Below the pieces are notes generated by a model. It was given only the letters and a program-made list of their open reading frames with translations, ran no database searches and had not been told where the DNA came from. Shown here piece by piece: positions 1 through 8,098 of a stretch of DNA of 64,000 nt. Source of the stretch: an uncultured Methylophaga sp. GTDB lineage: Bacteria > Pseudomonadota > Gammaproteobacteria > Nitrosococcales > Methylophagaceae. Numbering within the stretch: position 1 is the stretch's first letter; each line of letters starts with the position of its first letter. The position numbers were made by a program, and so were the translations under genes. The stretch covers positions 124,001 through 188,000 of the forward strand of contig NZ_CAMYKO010000005.1 of assembly GCF_947259025.1 (NCBI RefSeq), given 5' to 3'.

Positions 1-71
1 CCTGCTTATGCATCGTTCACAACAGGGCGGCAACTCAGCTTATGCTACCACTGCGTTGAACAGGGAAACTG

Positions 72-2471
72 TTAAAAGGGCAGAATAAACTGTCTGAGAA
101 AAGTACTGACGCCGGAGCGGGCTCCACGTTGCGTATCAACATCGACAATGGCTTGTCCCCGGGCGGGGCTGACATAAGCACTGCTGATGTAAATATTGAC
201 CAGATCCAGTTCACTTTCGACATGAAAGGCTGCCTGGGTCTGCATGGCAATCAGGCGTTCAGGCGGCAAGCTGCCATCATTGCCCTGAGAGATTTCGGCT
301 CGGCCCTTGGCCATCAGAATTAATTTGCCGGGACCGGTCGCCTGTGAGAACACAATCCCACCTAACAGCAATGATGAGATCCGCGGGCTGACCAAAGTGT
401 TCAGCTTGATGTCATCAGAGAAGCCGACAAAGTTAGCATAGTGAAAAATCACAGATTCGCCGGGCTTGAGTTGCCATTCAAAAAACTCCAGTCCCTGCGT
501 GGCTGTGAGGCTGACAGGCAGATCATCATCCCGCATGACGACCTTATTCATCGACAGGTTTCTGCTGAATATGCGTGAAAACAGGCTGGCAAAGGGCTGT
601 GGCAGGGCATAGCGGGGTGGTTTGCCTCGGCACTGGAATCGGCGCGAAATATACAGCGTCTCAGCCTGGTCGGCGCTAATCAGATATTGCTGGCCGGTAG
701 AATGAATGGCCGCCTCTGGCGTTTCACCTGGATCATCTGAGGGTCCCAGCGTGACCAACGCGCCGCTGTGCCGATGAAACGTCACCCGAGCAAATACATA
801 GAGATAACTCTTGATACAGACCAGTATGAACAACATAATCGTGATTTGATGTATCGCCCTGGTGGTGTTCAAAATCCACCAGAGTGAGGCCTGCGCCTGT
901 CGACTACTTTCCTGAATTCGTGACTGGCCCCGTTGGTAAAGCGAGTCAGCTGCAGCCAGCGATTTATCGGTCGCCGGATTCAAGACCTGCTGTTTAAAAG
1001 TTTGTGACAGATCTCGAACCAGACTGCGCAGATTTGACTCCACTTCCGAGCGATAACGCTGATAGGTTTTCTGTGCTGATTTCTGGCTTTCTTTGGCGGC
1101 GAGATTCACCAGCCAGCCAACAAGCGGTGCAGTGGAGTCGGGTTCACTGAATTTCAGGTCGGGTGGGACAACTTCAGCAAAGACATCACTGACCACATTT
1201 TCCAGCCGGGCCTGATCGACCTGCTCGTGCTTTTCCCGGATCTCTATCCGGGCACGCTCCACCGCGACATACCAGGCAAACTGCATCTCATCGGCTTTAA
1301 CCGCAACGGATTGTAAGACGTTATCCAATAAATCATGTTCATTATCAAAAACTAAGACCTTGTCCTCATGCAATTGGTTGATTGCCAGCTTGGGTAAAGC
1401 GACTTCAGTTAAAAAAAGCACCGGGATGCCAATCAGCAGCATCGGTAGCCATAAAACAAAGGCATGACAAGCCGAGCGCAGTGTCTGAACCAGGCCCAAT
1501 CTTTGTATCTGTCGCCAGTTCTCTACCGCACCCAGAACCAATAAGCGACCAAGCACGGTCGCCAGCATAAAAATAACAATAGGTAACAAAGCATTAAACA
1601 GGTTGTAACTGTCCTCGGCGAGGTAGTTAAACGATTGCAGAAACTGGCTGTTTAAAATGACGGGCAAACTGATGCTGAGTAAGAGCAGCACGATAAACAG
1701 TACAAAAGATCGGGTTCGTGTGTGGCCGTAAATAACAAACCAGAGAAAGGCAAGCTGTGCGAAAAAAGGCGAATTCAATTGCCAGTTGAGTGGCACGGGA
1801 GACTGTGCCAGCAGAGAGAGCAGGGCAAGCAGGTAGTTGTAGCCCGGCACAGCAAGAGCAAAGATCAATAAGCCCCATTGCCGTTTTCTGATGCCAAGCC
1901 AGATGCAGGGAAATATCAGCAGCATACCCAATAACCATAGCGGCGTGCTAATCAACTGCAGCGAACTCAACTGTGTTAGCTGCTCAACCAGAGCGTTGAA
2001 AGAAAATGCCGCTTTTTCTACCACCTTCATTGTGGGTGGGGTGGACATCTCAGGCGGCTTGGCAAGAATTGTTGCTTTGTGTTGTTCGTAGCGTTTGAGG
2101 CGCTCCCTGTATTCGCTGCAGGGTTTTCTTAACATCTCGCTTTTGCCGAGCGGCCCGTTACAGATACTGGCACGTTCAATACTCTCCATTCCGATACTGT
2201 GCCCCGGAACGCTAATGGTGGTGGGAAAATCAAGCACCACAAAGCGCTCAGTGTCAGTGCTGTACTGCGAAGGCGGACTGTCTTTATCGCCAAAGGTAAA
2301 CAGCGTCATGCTTAGAATAAACGGCGTCAGACACAGTAAAAGCACAAACTGGCCAAAGCCAAACAACTGCCGTTCACTACTGCGCTCAGGCTGCGCCATT
2401 AGCCTGACGACTCTCAGCAGTAATGCCCTCAAATGCGGTAATTGTGACTTCATCCTGAAAAGCTGTCCCAT
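72..2471 (-). CDS. Large polytopic membrane protein, possible AIM24-like C-terminus
   Basis: I do not recognise this 799-residue protein with confidence. It has a hydrophobic segment near residues 35-57, a cluster of hydrophobic helices at about 165-370, a long soluble charged stretch (about 375-520), and another helix near 535-560. The last 200 residues are beta-rich: a region with LKPGESVIFHYANFVGF, then GPGKLILMAKG and IAMQTQAAFHVE. This resembles the AIM24/TIGR00266 beta-sandwich, but I judge that only by eye. The first Met (2471) has a poor Shine-Dalgarno; Met7 at 2453 (MKSQLPHL) is an equally good start. It is alone at the window edge, upstream of sodC on the same strand, with a terminator between them. 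Coding status is secure from length; function is unknown. Confidence 0.75.
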   Translation of the reverse strand: MGQLFRMKSQLPHLRALLLRVVRLMAQPERSSERQLFGFGQFVLLLCLTPFILSMTLFTFGDKDSPPSQYSTDTERFVVLDFPTTISVPGHSIGMESIERASICNGPLGKSEMLRKPCSEYRERLKRYEQHKATILAKPPEMSTPPTMKVVEKAAFSFNALVEQLTQLSSLQLISTPLWLLGMLLIFPCIWLGIRKRQWGLLIFALAVPGYNYLLALLSLLAQSPVPLNWQLNSPFFAQLAFLWFVIYGHTRTRSFVLFIVLLLLSISLPVILNSQFLQSFNYLAEDSYNLFNALLPIVIFMLATVLGRLLVLGAVENWRQIQRLGLVQTLRSACHAFVLWLPMLLIGIPVLFLTEVALPKLAINQLHEDKVLVFDNEHDLLDNVLQSVAVKADEMQFAWYVAVERARIEIREKHEQVDQARLENVVSDVFAEVVPPDLKFSEPDSTAPLVGWLVNLAAKESQKSAQKTYQRYRSEVESNLRSLVRDLSQTFKQQVLNPATDKSLAAADSLYQRGQSRIQESSRQAQASLWWILNTTRAIHQITIMLFILVCIKSYLYVFARVTFHRHSGALVTLGPSDDPGETPEAAIHSTGQQYLISADQAETLYISRRFQCRGKPPRYALPQPFASLFSRIFSRNLSMNKVVMRDDDLPVSLTATQGLEFFEWQLKPGESVIFHYANFVGFSDDIKLNTLVSPRISSLLLGGIVFSQATGPGKLILMAKGRAEISQGNDGSLPPERLIAMQTQAAFHVESELDLVNIYISSAYVSPARGQAIVDVDTQRGARSGVSTFLRQFILPF

Positions 2472-2571
2472 GCCCGGCTGTTGATGATTAATTTAGCACA
2501 AGCAGGGCAGGAACCAACTTTCAGACAATAGCACTGACCTTTGCCTTGTTGAGTTGCACAGTGTGCTATGC

Positions 2572-2603
2572 AAAAAAAAGCAGCGTTGCTAACCAACGCT
2601 GCT
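2572..2603 (-). terminator. Rho-independent terminator after sodC
   Basis: On the minus strand a 10-bp perfect stem AGCAGCGTTG/CAACGCTGCT with a 5-nt loop is followed by eight T residues. It lies about 55 bases past the sodC stop, so it should end the sodC transcript and insulate the large membrane-protein gene downstream. Confidence 0.9.
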
Positions 2604-2656
2604 TTCGAATGACATCACTGATGAGGGATCCCGATTTATCCCTCGAACCTTTTTGA

Positions 2657-3172
2657 TTATTCAATAACACCACAGGCGAGACGAGGGCCGCCACCACCCA
2701 GCGGTTTGGGATCGTCCGAATAGTTATCGCCGTGCAGATGAATCATCAAGGAACGGTTACCCAGTTCTGCCAGCTTCAGTCTGGGTGATAGCACTGGTTG
2801 AGTGGCATTGCCGTTCTCATCGACAAACAGTGCGGGTAAATCACCTTTGTGTCCATCAAAGCTCCACGGCTCAGCATGGCGCTTGGCGTTGGCCGGATCA
2901 TAGTGACTGCCGGCAGCACCGCCAGGAATGACTTCTCCGTCTTTTTTCTTGGGGCCGCAGGAGGCAATTTCGTGAACGTGGAAGCCATGGTTACCACTGG
3001 TCAGATTGCTTAGGTTTGGCGTGAACACCGTGCCATAAGCATGCTGGCTGATGGTGACGGTACCCGCGGGTTCTCCCGATTGCAGATTGGTCATGTTAAC
3101 GGTGATGGTATCGCTGGCAACTGCGCTGGCTGAGAAAAACGCTGTCATCAGCATTATGAGTCGAATATTCAT
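2657..3172 (-). CDS. sodC: Periplasmic Cu/Zn superoxide dismutase
   Basis: Converts superoxide to hydrogen peroxide and oxygen in the periplasm. The 171-residue protein starts with a signal peptide ([20 protein letters not shown]). It carries the metal-site signatures of bacterial SodC: GFHVHE (copper ligands), a GSHYDP/RHAEP bridging and zinc-ligand region, [21 protein letters not shown], and the C-terminal [13 protein letters not shown], with two cysteines that can form the family disulfide. A longer reading frame begins at 3187, but AGGAGG lies five bases upstream of the ATG at 3172, which decides the start. It is followed by its own terminator and appears monocistronic. Family assignment is firm. 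Confidence 0.95.
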   Translation of the reverse strand: MNIRLIMLMTAFFSASAVASDTITVNMTNLQSGEPAGTVTISQHAYGTVFTPNLSNLTSGNHGFHVHEIASCGPKKKDGEVIPGGAAGSHYDPANAKRHAEPWSFDGHKGDLPALFVDENGNATQPVLSPRLKLAELGNRSLMIHLHGDNYSDDPKPLGGGGPRLACGVIE

Positions 3173-3268
3173 ATTGCCTCCTCTCAAACTTATTCAGTTC
3201 AATAAACAAGACTCTTTGAAAGGCGCGGTGTTCCTGCAGGCCAGGGCTGAGCCGGGGAAGTTGAACGC

Positions 3269-3697
3269 TCAATTATGATCAGCTGTTTCCTGCATTTCCC
3301 TGATTCGCATAGGCATTTCATCAATCTCATCAAATATCTCATTGATGGGCAGAGCTTTGCCTCGCTGCTTTACGCCACCATCCTTGCCTATCAAGAGGAC
3401 TTCTTCATTGGATGAAGTGAATTGGTGATGAAGCTGGGGGAGAAAACTGTCTGAAATCTGACCCATGTAATTACTTGTTAGCTGTTTGCCATCAATAATG
3501 AACCAGGCAATATCTCTATCTTTGACCTGTGACTCGGCGTTGTTGAAAATCTGCTGGTAATGTTCGACCCGATCAGAGAAAACCAGAATGACTCTGTTCT
3601 GCCATTGTAATTGCTCTAATGCATTTAATTCGGTGTGGTTAGTGGCAAACACATCGAGTGGCAACATGAAGGTCAGCAGAAAAGTCAGGAATTTCAT
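3269..3697 (-). CDS. DUF4174 exported protein
   Basis: A 142-residue protein with a signal peptide (MKFLTFLLTFMLPLDVFA) and a DUF4174 domain. It has the family's opening Leu-rich/Trp segment followed by RVILVFSDRVEH, the WFIIDGK strand, and the closing pattern VLLIGKDGGVKQRGKALPINEIFDEIDEMPMRIREM. The fold looks thioredoxin-like, but no CxxC is present, so a redox role is not supported. The family's function is unknown to me. It lies about 95 bases upstream of sodC on the same strand, so both may be exported stress proteins, but no shared operon is proven. Confidence 0.85.
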   Translation of the reverse strand: MKFLTFLLTFMLPLDVFATNHTELNALEQLQWQNRVILVFSDRVEHYQQIFNNAESQVKDRDIAWFIIDGKQLTSNYMGQISDSFLPQLHHQFTSSNEEVLLIGKDGGVKQRGKALPINEIFDEIDEMPMRIREMQETADHN

Positions 3698-3796
3698 ATA
3701 TCAGTCCGTCGTTATTGGGTCTTTCTATTACCGTGGGACAGTGTTTTGACTTCTTGAGGTTCAGGTTTGAGCGTTCGTAGGCTGCCCAGCCAGTTT

Positions 3797-4252
3797 TTAC
3801 TCTGACCCCAAATATTTTCTGACCCTAGATAATCTGCGCATTTCGAAGGCCAGTACAATTCGATTAACTTTGTTGAAGTCAAACCAATAGACGATGCCAT
3901 TGTTTTTATCGATCATGTATTCATGTTCAGATTTAGCATCCAAAGCTGATTCCACATCCATCCTTGAGTGTCCGACACGGATTCCATTTGCGTCTCTGTA
4001 TTCTGGATCAAAAATAATAATCGTGTTAAATCGGCCAGTTTTATCTTGAATAGTGACCTGAAACCGGTCGAACGAGTATTTAACATTGTTGCTATTCACA
4101 GTCTTGTGTAAGGGTGCTCCGTGTCTTTCTATTAAATCAGGTAAGGTAGAAACGCCAACTTGAATCCCCTTGAAAGTAGAGTTGTACCTGACTACTTCTG
4201 CGGCAATAAACGGCGCTGACAGAGCCAAGACTGCAAATAGAATATATTTCAT
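3797..4252 (-). CDS. Small exported protein of unknown function, next to the attC array
   Basis: A 151-residue protein with a clear signal peptide (MKYILFAVLALSAPFIAA). The mature part is mixed alpha/beta with the motif GIQVGVSTLPDLIERHGAP, which resembles the repeat at the start of small SmpA/BamE-like or DUF-type exported proteins (a conserved G...S...L...G.P turn). No catalytic motif is visible. It lies beyond the last recognisable attC and has no attC downstream of its own, so it is either chromosomal or a cassette that has lost its site. Function unknown. Confidence 0.7.
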   Translation of the reverse strand: MKYILFAVLALSAPFIAAEVVRYNSTFKGIQVGVSTLPDLIERHGAPLHKTVNSNNVKYSFDRFQVTIQDKTGRFNTIIIFDPEYRDANGIRVGHSRMDVESALDAKSEHEYMIDKNNGIVYWFDFNKVNRIVLAFEMRRLSRVRKYLGSE

Positions 4253-4290
4253 AATCTCAAATTATCCTTTTGAAGCCTGAAAGTCAGAAT

Positions 4291-4320
4291 GTTGGGCTTC
4301 GTACCTCAGCCCAACCTACG
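4291..4320. repeat. Short dispersed hairpin repeat (GTTGGGCT...AGCCCAAC)
   Basis: An 8-bp perfect inverted repeat GTTGGGCT/AGCCCAAC with a 9-nt loop, followed by CTACG. It matches a repeat family I know from many proteobacterial genomes (GTAGGTTGGGCTGAG...AAGCCCAACA). It sits between the exported-protein gene and the first attC. Confidence 0.6.
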
Positions 4321-4394
4321 AGCTCTGCGATAACTTTTGCATCTACATTTGCCTTGCAATAATTGCACTCAATAATCATGTAGAACCCTCATGA

Positions 4395-4496
4395 GGCTAA
4401 CGCCGCGCACAGGAGCTGCTTGCCTGGAGTGAAGCGTAGGGTAGGCCGTCCCAGCCCGGCGGTCTTTTGCCGGGCGACTGCTGCGCCTTGTTATGT
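4395..4496 (-). repeat. attC site 1 (integron cassette recombination site)
   Basis: Read on the minus strand it opens with ACATAACAAGGCGC and closes with GCGCGGCGTTAGCC, about 102 nt. This gives the inverse core (TAAC) and core (GTTAG) boxes of attC with complementary inner arms and a variable central hairpin (CCCGGC...GCCGGG). The TAA stop of the 4491 gene lies inside the first box, the normal layout for a cassette. Confidence 0.8.
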
Positions 4497-5096
4497 GCTG
4501 ACTTGGCCATGAACCATCCCAAGGAACTCAAACTCTGCCTGTTTTAAGTGACCAAAAAGAACCTCTGCTGCATTATTTGCTTTTGTGGTAGGCCCTTTGC
4601 TATCAACTTCAAATTTATTCTCAGCGGAAATGCCGTGGCAAAGGGAAAGTAGATGCTTTACACCATCTGGCAAAACAGCACCGTGGCTTTTCATAAAATC
4701 GTGTAATTGACTTTCAATTTTAGAAAATGACAACGCGATGTCGTCACACGCATCGAACCAATCCATCTCGGGATGGGTCATTTGAGGATTAATATCTCTG
4801 ACGAGGTAAACGAGTTTGGATGCCGCTTCAAATTCTTTTTCAAAGATAAATTCTGACTTCTTCAACCTGACGCGATGCCTTTCTGCCTCATTGGAAAGAG
4901 CGCTTTTAAATGCCTCCAGATCTTGGCCGTACTTCGCCTTTTCCTCTGCCAGAATCCTCGCAGCCCATACCTTCCCTAGCCATGAAGACAAGCCAAAAAT
5001 AATTGCTCCCGCGCCACCTAATGAGAGCAGTACTGCTCCGCCAATTTCAAAGATTTCTCGAATAGCCAATTTCAGAGCGTCCTCATATAACGCCAA
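4491..5096 (-). CDS. Cassette gene: membrane-anchored coiled-coil protein, unknown
   Basis: A protein of up to 201 residues with one hydrophobic helix near the N-terminus (about 17-37, GGAVLLSLGGAGAIIFGLSSWLG). A charged, probably coiled-coil stretch follows (about 47-85, AEEKAKYGQDLEAFKSAL), then a soluble helical domain. Proteins of this plan recur as hypothetical genes in integrons. No ATG start exists near the N-terminus: the frame opens with a TTG (5096) lying inside the core box of the upstream attC, and a second TTG at 5072 is preceded by GAGG and is the better-placed start. Its stop overlaps attC site 1. Function unknown. Confidence 0.65.
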   Translation of the reverse strand: MALYEDALKLAIREIFEIGGAVLLSLGGAGAIIFGLSSWLGKVWAARILAEEKAKYGQDLEAFKSALSNEAERHRVRLKKSEFIFEKEFEAASKLVYLVRDINPQMTHPEMDWFDACDDIALSFSKIESQLHDFMKSHGAVLPDGVKHLLSLCHGISAENKFEVDSKGPTTKANNAAEVLFGHLKQAEFEFLGMVHGQVST

Positions 5097-5177
5097 GGTA
5101 AGGGGTCAAAAAGCGAAGCTTTTGGAGTCCCGCGCAGCCCACGAAGTGGCGGAGTGAACTTGATCGCCTTGTTAGGC
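5085..5177 (-). repeat. attC site 2
   Basis: On the minus strand it opens with GCCTAACAAGGCGATCAAG and ends with CCTTACCTTGGCGTTATAT, about 93 nt. These are canonical attC inverse-core and core boxes with pairing L boxes. A central hairpin includes GCGAAGC and AAAGCTTCGCTTT-like segments. Confidence 0.85.
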
Positions 5178-5183
5178 AGTAGC

Positions 5184-5792
5184 TTATTTAGGTAATGTGC
5201 GGTCATAGAAATCTACTCGCCCTAAAAATAGAATCTCCGATATTGGCGATTCTGACCATGGTTGTCCCATGGATTTTAACTCACAGTTTGCAGCGTTTAC
5301 TCCTCGCCAGTATGCCTGAGTAACATTATGAATCGTGTCTTTATCACAGCTATGGTTGAGGCGAAGAAAATCAACCCAGCTTGAGTCATGGATTGAGTAT
5401 GCATACTGACCCACAGTAAAAACTTTTTTGAGTACACGGTTACCAACATGCCCCATATGCCTTTCTTTGTACTTCTGCGCTTCAGACTCTGACCTTAATA
5501 AATAAATTGCATTTAGCCTGCTTGGGTAGTCAGGGAAGTAATGTTCTCGGTTTATCTCGAAATTATATTCGGCAGAATAATGGTGTGTGACACCGACTGA
5601 AAATGGTGAAACATCACCAGTGAATTTTGGATTTGGAATGAAAGGTAGATTGCTGTCTCCCCGGCCGATGCTACCAGCCGAGACAAAAGAGCCTACAGAT
5701 AATTGGTGCTGAACGTGCCAACTAGACGGGTTAACCCAAACCCAAAAGTCCACTGTAGAGTCGCCAATGATTAGATTTTTTGGTTCATTCAT
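5184..5792 (-). CDS. Cassette gene: DUF2441-like protein, unknown
   Basis: A 202-residue cytosolic protein with no signal peptide or membrane helix. The segment INREHYFPDYPSRLNAIYLLRSESEAQKY resembles the Arg...Phe-Pro..Pro-Ser-Arg motif of DUF2441-type proteins, which have an ADP-ribosyltransferase-like look. I cannot confirm membership without a profile search. The ATG at 5792 lies six bases after the core box GTTAGGC of attC site 3, so it is the first gene of its own cassette, and its stop is seven bases before attC site 2. Function unknown. Confidence 0.65.
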   Translation of the reverse strand: MNEPKNLIIGDSTVDFWVWVNPSSWHVQHQLSVGSFVSAGSIGRGDSNLPFIPNPKFTGDVSPFSVGVTHHYSAEYNFEINREHYFPDYPSRLNAIYLLRSESEAQKYKERHMGHVGNRVLKKVFTVGQYAYSIHDSSWVDFLRLNHSCDKDTIHNVTQAYWRGVNAANCELKSMGQPWSESPISEILFLGRVDFYDRTLPK

Positions 5793-5797
5793 ATGCT

Positions 5798-5890
5798 GCC
5801 TAACGATCTAGGTAAGGGGCGCGAGGTACGGGTGTCCCAACGGAAGCCGCGCATTTTGGGGATGGAGTGAGTTTGACCTTATTGTTATGT
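5798..5890 (-). repeat. attC site 3
   Basis: On the minus strand it opens with ACATAACAATAAGGTCAAAC and ends with CCCCTTACCTAGATCGTTAGGC, about 93 nt. Core boxes and complementary arms are clear. It lies about 150 bases past the stop of the 6044 gene, an unusually long gap for a cassette; I see no convincing gene in 5891-6043. Confidence 0.85.
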
Positions 5891-6043
5891 TTTTTCATTT
5901 CACTTTGTCTGAGTCTAAATATGCTTTTGAGTTTAATATTTTTAGATCATCAGAAACTAGTGATATGTAATAAGTATCGTTGTCAATGTACTTCATATAG
6001 CAGAGAGATTCTTCAGAAAAAGCTTGGAGATTTGCTTTCAGCT

Positions 6044-6487
6044 CTACTTCCTCTTGGGCAACAAATAAGGTAATTTTTTTACCTTCAAAAGACCTGCATA
6101 TGCATTATTAGATATTTTACCGGCTTCTAGTAAAGGAACAGGAAACCAACCTTCGCTAGTGGATGTTGATTTTTTAGGTGTAGAACCAACGACTTGTTGG
6201 GGAAGAAATAGACCACTTGAAGTACACCAATGCTTTGACCATGGAGGGCCTAATTCATCGAAAAAAACTTTACTTCCAAACTCATTTTGATAATAGAAAA
6301 CCGGTTCTCTACAAACTGGACAACGAGAGTTTGGCGTGTTGTAACTATTATTACTGATTCTGAGAGCAGGTATACCTCTCGGGTGAGAGGTGAATAAATC
6401 ATCTTGGGCAGTGTAACGAAATCTTATGCCGCCATATCCACCGAAACCACCATTACAATTTGGGTGATGATTCTTTGCATTACACAT
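6044..6487 (-). CDS. Cassette gene: putative zinc-binding protein, unknown
   Basis: A 147-residue protein. It begins MCNAKNHHPNCNGGFGGYGG, a Cys/His- and Gly-rich start shared with a recurrent family of hypothetical bacterial proteins. It then has a CPVCREPVFYYQ...VFFDELGPPWSKHWC region, where CxxC plus a downstream His/Cys (KHWC) could hold a zinc ion. The rest is low-complexity and basic at the C-terminus (KVKKLPYLLPKRK). It lies between attC sites 3 and 4. I infer metal binding from the residues only; the biological role is unknown. Confidence 0.65.
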   Translation of the reverse strand: MCNAKNHHPNCNGGFGGYGGIRFRYTAQDDLFTSHPRGIPALRISNNSYNTPNSRCPVCREPVFYYQNEFGSKVFFDELGPPWSKHWCTSSGLFLPQQVVGSTPKKSTSTSEGWFPVPLLEAGKISNNAYAGLLKVKKLPYLLPKRK

Positions 6488-6493
6488 TGGCTT

Positions 6494-6598
6494 TCCTAAA
6501 CATAATGCTTTTGTTCAACGATGCCCTTGTAGCGCAGCGAAAAGGGCATCTGGTGGAGAGCCTCCCGGCCCGAAACAACCAGCAACAACTGGTTAGAG
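6494..6598 (-). repeat. attC site 4, degenerate
   Basis: On the minus strand it opens with CTCTAACCAGTTGTTGCTGG just past the TGA of the 6616 gene and ends with ATTATGTTTAGG just before the next gene. The AAC/GTT cores and a TGCT..TTGTT arm match. The body is dominated by a 9-bp perfect stem GATGCCCTT/AAGGGCATC placed off-centre. Position between two cassette genes supports attC; sequence alone is weaker than at the other sites. Confidence 0.5.
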
Positions 6599-6615
6599 TT
6601 GGTGAACCATTGCTC

Positions 6616-7671
6616 TCAGTCTTCCGGATCGTCATACTGCGGTTTATCATCAGGCAAATCATATTCTAGGTTCAGTCTACGACCACTGTATTCCAAGCTA
6701 TTCTGAACCTCATTGGCGAGAGACTGAGTTTCACCGTTGATTGTTATCTCCCGCTGGTCGCCTAATAAAGAGTTGATATCCTTTGCGATGCCCACTGCAG
6801 ATGTTCTCAGAAGCTCATTGATCTCGGAGGTATCGATCCCTTCGGCTCTCAGTCGCTCTGAAAAATTCATGACTTTGTCGAGGGAATCAAGCTTCTGGGG
6901 TATTGCTGAAATACGCCCTTCCTTGGTGTAGCTGCGATATAGATACGTCACTGAAGATCTCAGAAAGTCTACGATGAGACCAATTACACGTGAGTCACCA
7001 AAAACTTTTGACCACAAGCTTCCCGACTCAGCCTTCTGCAGCCGGAGGGGTGCCTCGCTAACGTCTACACCAATGATTTGGGCAATGACCTCATAGAGGC
7101 GATGAATAGCTAAAAGTCTCTGCGCAAAATCATCCAGAGGCATCATCTCTGGAAGGTAGATCGTCAACTCTCTTTCACTCACAGAGGCTTGCTCTTGATC
7201 ATCTAGGTTTCGGTGGGCGAGTCTCAATGCGAGTTGAAATCCATCCAACATCTCAGACAACGACCTTGCTTCAACAATCAGAGGTCCAGCAGATTGGGCA
7301 GTATAGGTTTTTATATATTCTTCATAATGATCGGAAAAAGTTTCAATTCTCGATGATATTTGGTCTATGAGACCTAAATCATCAATTTTCAACTCGGTCG
7401 ATTTTTGTAATTGTCTTTGAAACTCTTCCATTGACGAAAAGAAAGATCGTGGACTGATGGGCTGAACTTTATTGCGAAGTTGAGCAAGATGCGTACGCAT
7501 TTTATTACCTGCATCCGCTCCTTTACCCCCGCTCTCACCTATTTTGGCCAAAAGATCTGACAAGCCAGGAAACGATTCGTTAATTATGCGTATACCGTCA
7601 CGAAATTCCGCCGCTTCGTCGTAAGCAGTCAAAATGACTTCAATTTCTCGTTTGAGCTGAAATGACAACAT
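6616..7671 (-). CDS. Cassette gene: large helical protein, unknown
   Basis: A 351-residue protein, the largest in the array. It appears almost wholly helical, with a conserved-looking central block (about 185-260: LLAIHRLYEVIAQI, SLWSKVFGDSRVIGLIVDF) and an acidic end (DLPDDKPQYDDPED). A weakly hydrophobic helix (VIGLIVDFLRSSVTYLY, about 230-247) might touch the membrane. I see no nucleotide-binding, nuclease or toxin motif. The ATG follows AGAAGGAAA with a somewhat long spacing, just after attC site 5. Its size and setting would fit a cassette-borne defence or stress gene, but that is only inference. Confidence 0.65.
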   Translation of the reverse strand: MLSFQLKREIEVILTAYDEAAEFRDGIRIINESFPGLSDLLAKIGESGGKGADAGNKMRTHLAQLRNKVQPISPRSFFSSMEEFQRQLQKSTELKIDDLGLIDQISSRIETFSDHYEEYIKTYTAQSAGPLIVEARSLSEMLDGFQLALRLAHRNLDDQEQASVSERELTIYLPEMMPLDDFAQRLLAIHRLYEVIAQIIGVDVSEAPLRLQKAESGSLWSKVFGDSRVIGLIVDFLRSSVTYLYRSYTKEGRISAIPQKLDSLDKVMNFSERLRAEGIDTSEINELLRTSAVGIAKDINSLLGDQREITINGETQSLANEVQNSLEYSGRRLNLEYDLPDDKPQYDDPED

Positions 7672-7691
7672 TTAGCAGTAATTTCCTTCTT

Positions 7692-7789
7692 CTCTAACGC
7701 CTTGCTAAGGGGCAACCGAAACGCAGTGTAGGTTGTCCCGCGGAGGCCGCGATTTTGCGGCCGGAGTGTACTTGAGCAACTTGTTATGT
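7692..7789 (-). repeat. attC site 5
   Basis: On the minus strand it opens with ACATAACAAGTTGCTCAAG and ends with GCCCCTTAGCAAGGCGTTAGAG, about 98 nt, with a GC-rich central hairpin (GGCCGC...GCGGCC). This is one of the clearest attC sites in the window. Confidence 0.85.
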
Positions 7790-7792
7790 GTT

Positions 7793-8098
7793 TTATATGG
7801 CATATACGTAGAACCCGAAGCTAAGGGACAAACATAGCAAGACAGGAACTAAAATCCCCCTTACAACTTTAAGCGGGATTTCAGGTACTGGATGCCGATA
7901 CTTATGCCGGTGGCCAAATACCGTTGTGTGAGTTCTTAAGCCATAAGGTGCGAACACCATGAAATATCCCATAGAGCCTACTGCGATAGAAAACCCGAGC
8001 CAGCCGAAAAAACTTGAAACCGAAACCTCTTCAATAAATAGCATCATGGCGATAAAAATCACCACGATAAATGTTGTTGCTAAGCTAATATTCATCAT
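7793..8098 (-). CDS. Cassette gene: small three-helix membrane protein
   Basis: A 101-residue protein with three probable transmembrane helices (about 5-23, 30-52 and 80-100) and a His/Arg-rich cytosolic or periplasmic loop (HTTVFGHRHKYRHP). No family is recognised. Two adjacent Met codons open the frame (8098 and 8095); either may be used. The stop is three bases from attC site 5, as expected for a cassette. It is the cassette nearest to where an attI site would lie if the array runs away from its platform. Confidence 0.6.
   Translation of the reverse strand: MMNISLATTFIVVIFIAMMLFIEEVSVSSFFGWLGFSIAVGSMGYFMVFAPYGLRTHTTVFGHRHKYRHPVPEIPLKVVRGILVPVLLCLSLSFGFYVYAI

Noticed and set aside
5867-6073. 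Plus-strand 68-codon hydrophobic frame between cassettes
   Set aside because: It runs across an attC box, opposes the array's direction and has no ribosome-binding site. I cannot exclude it but do not support it.
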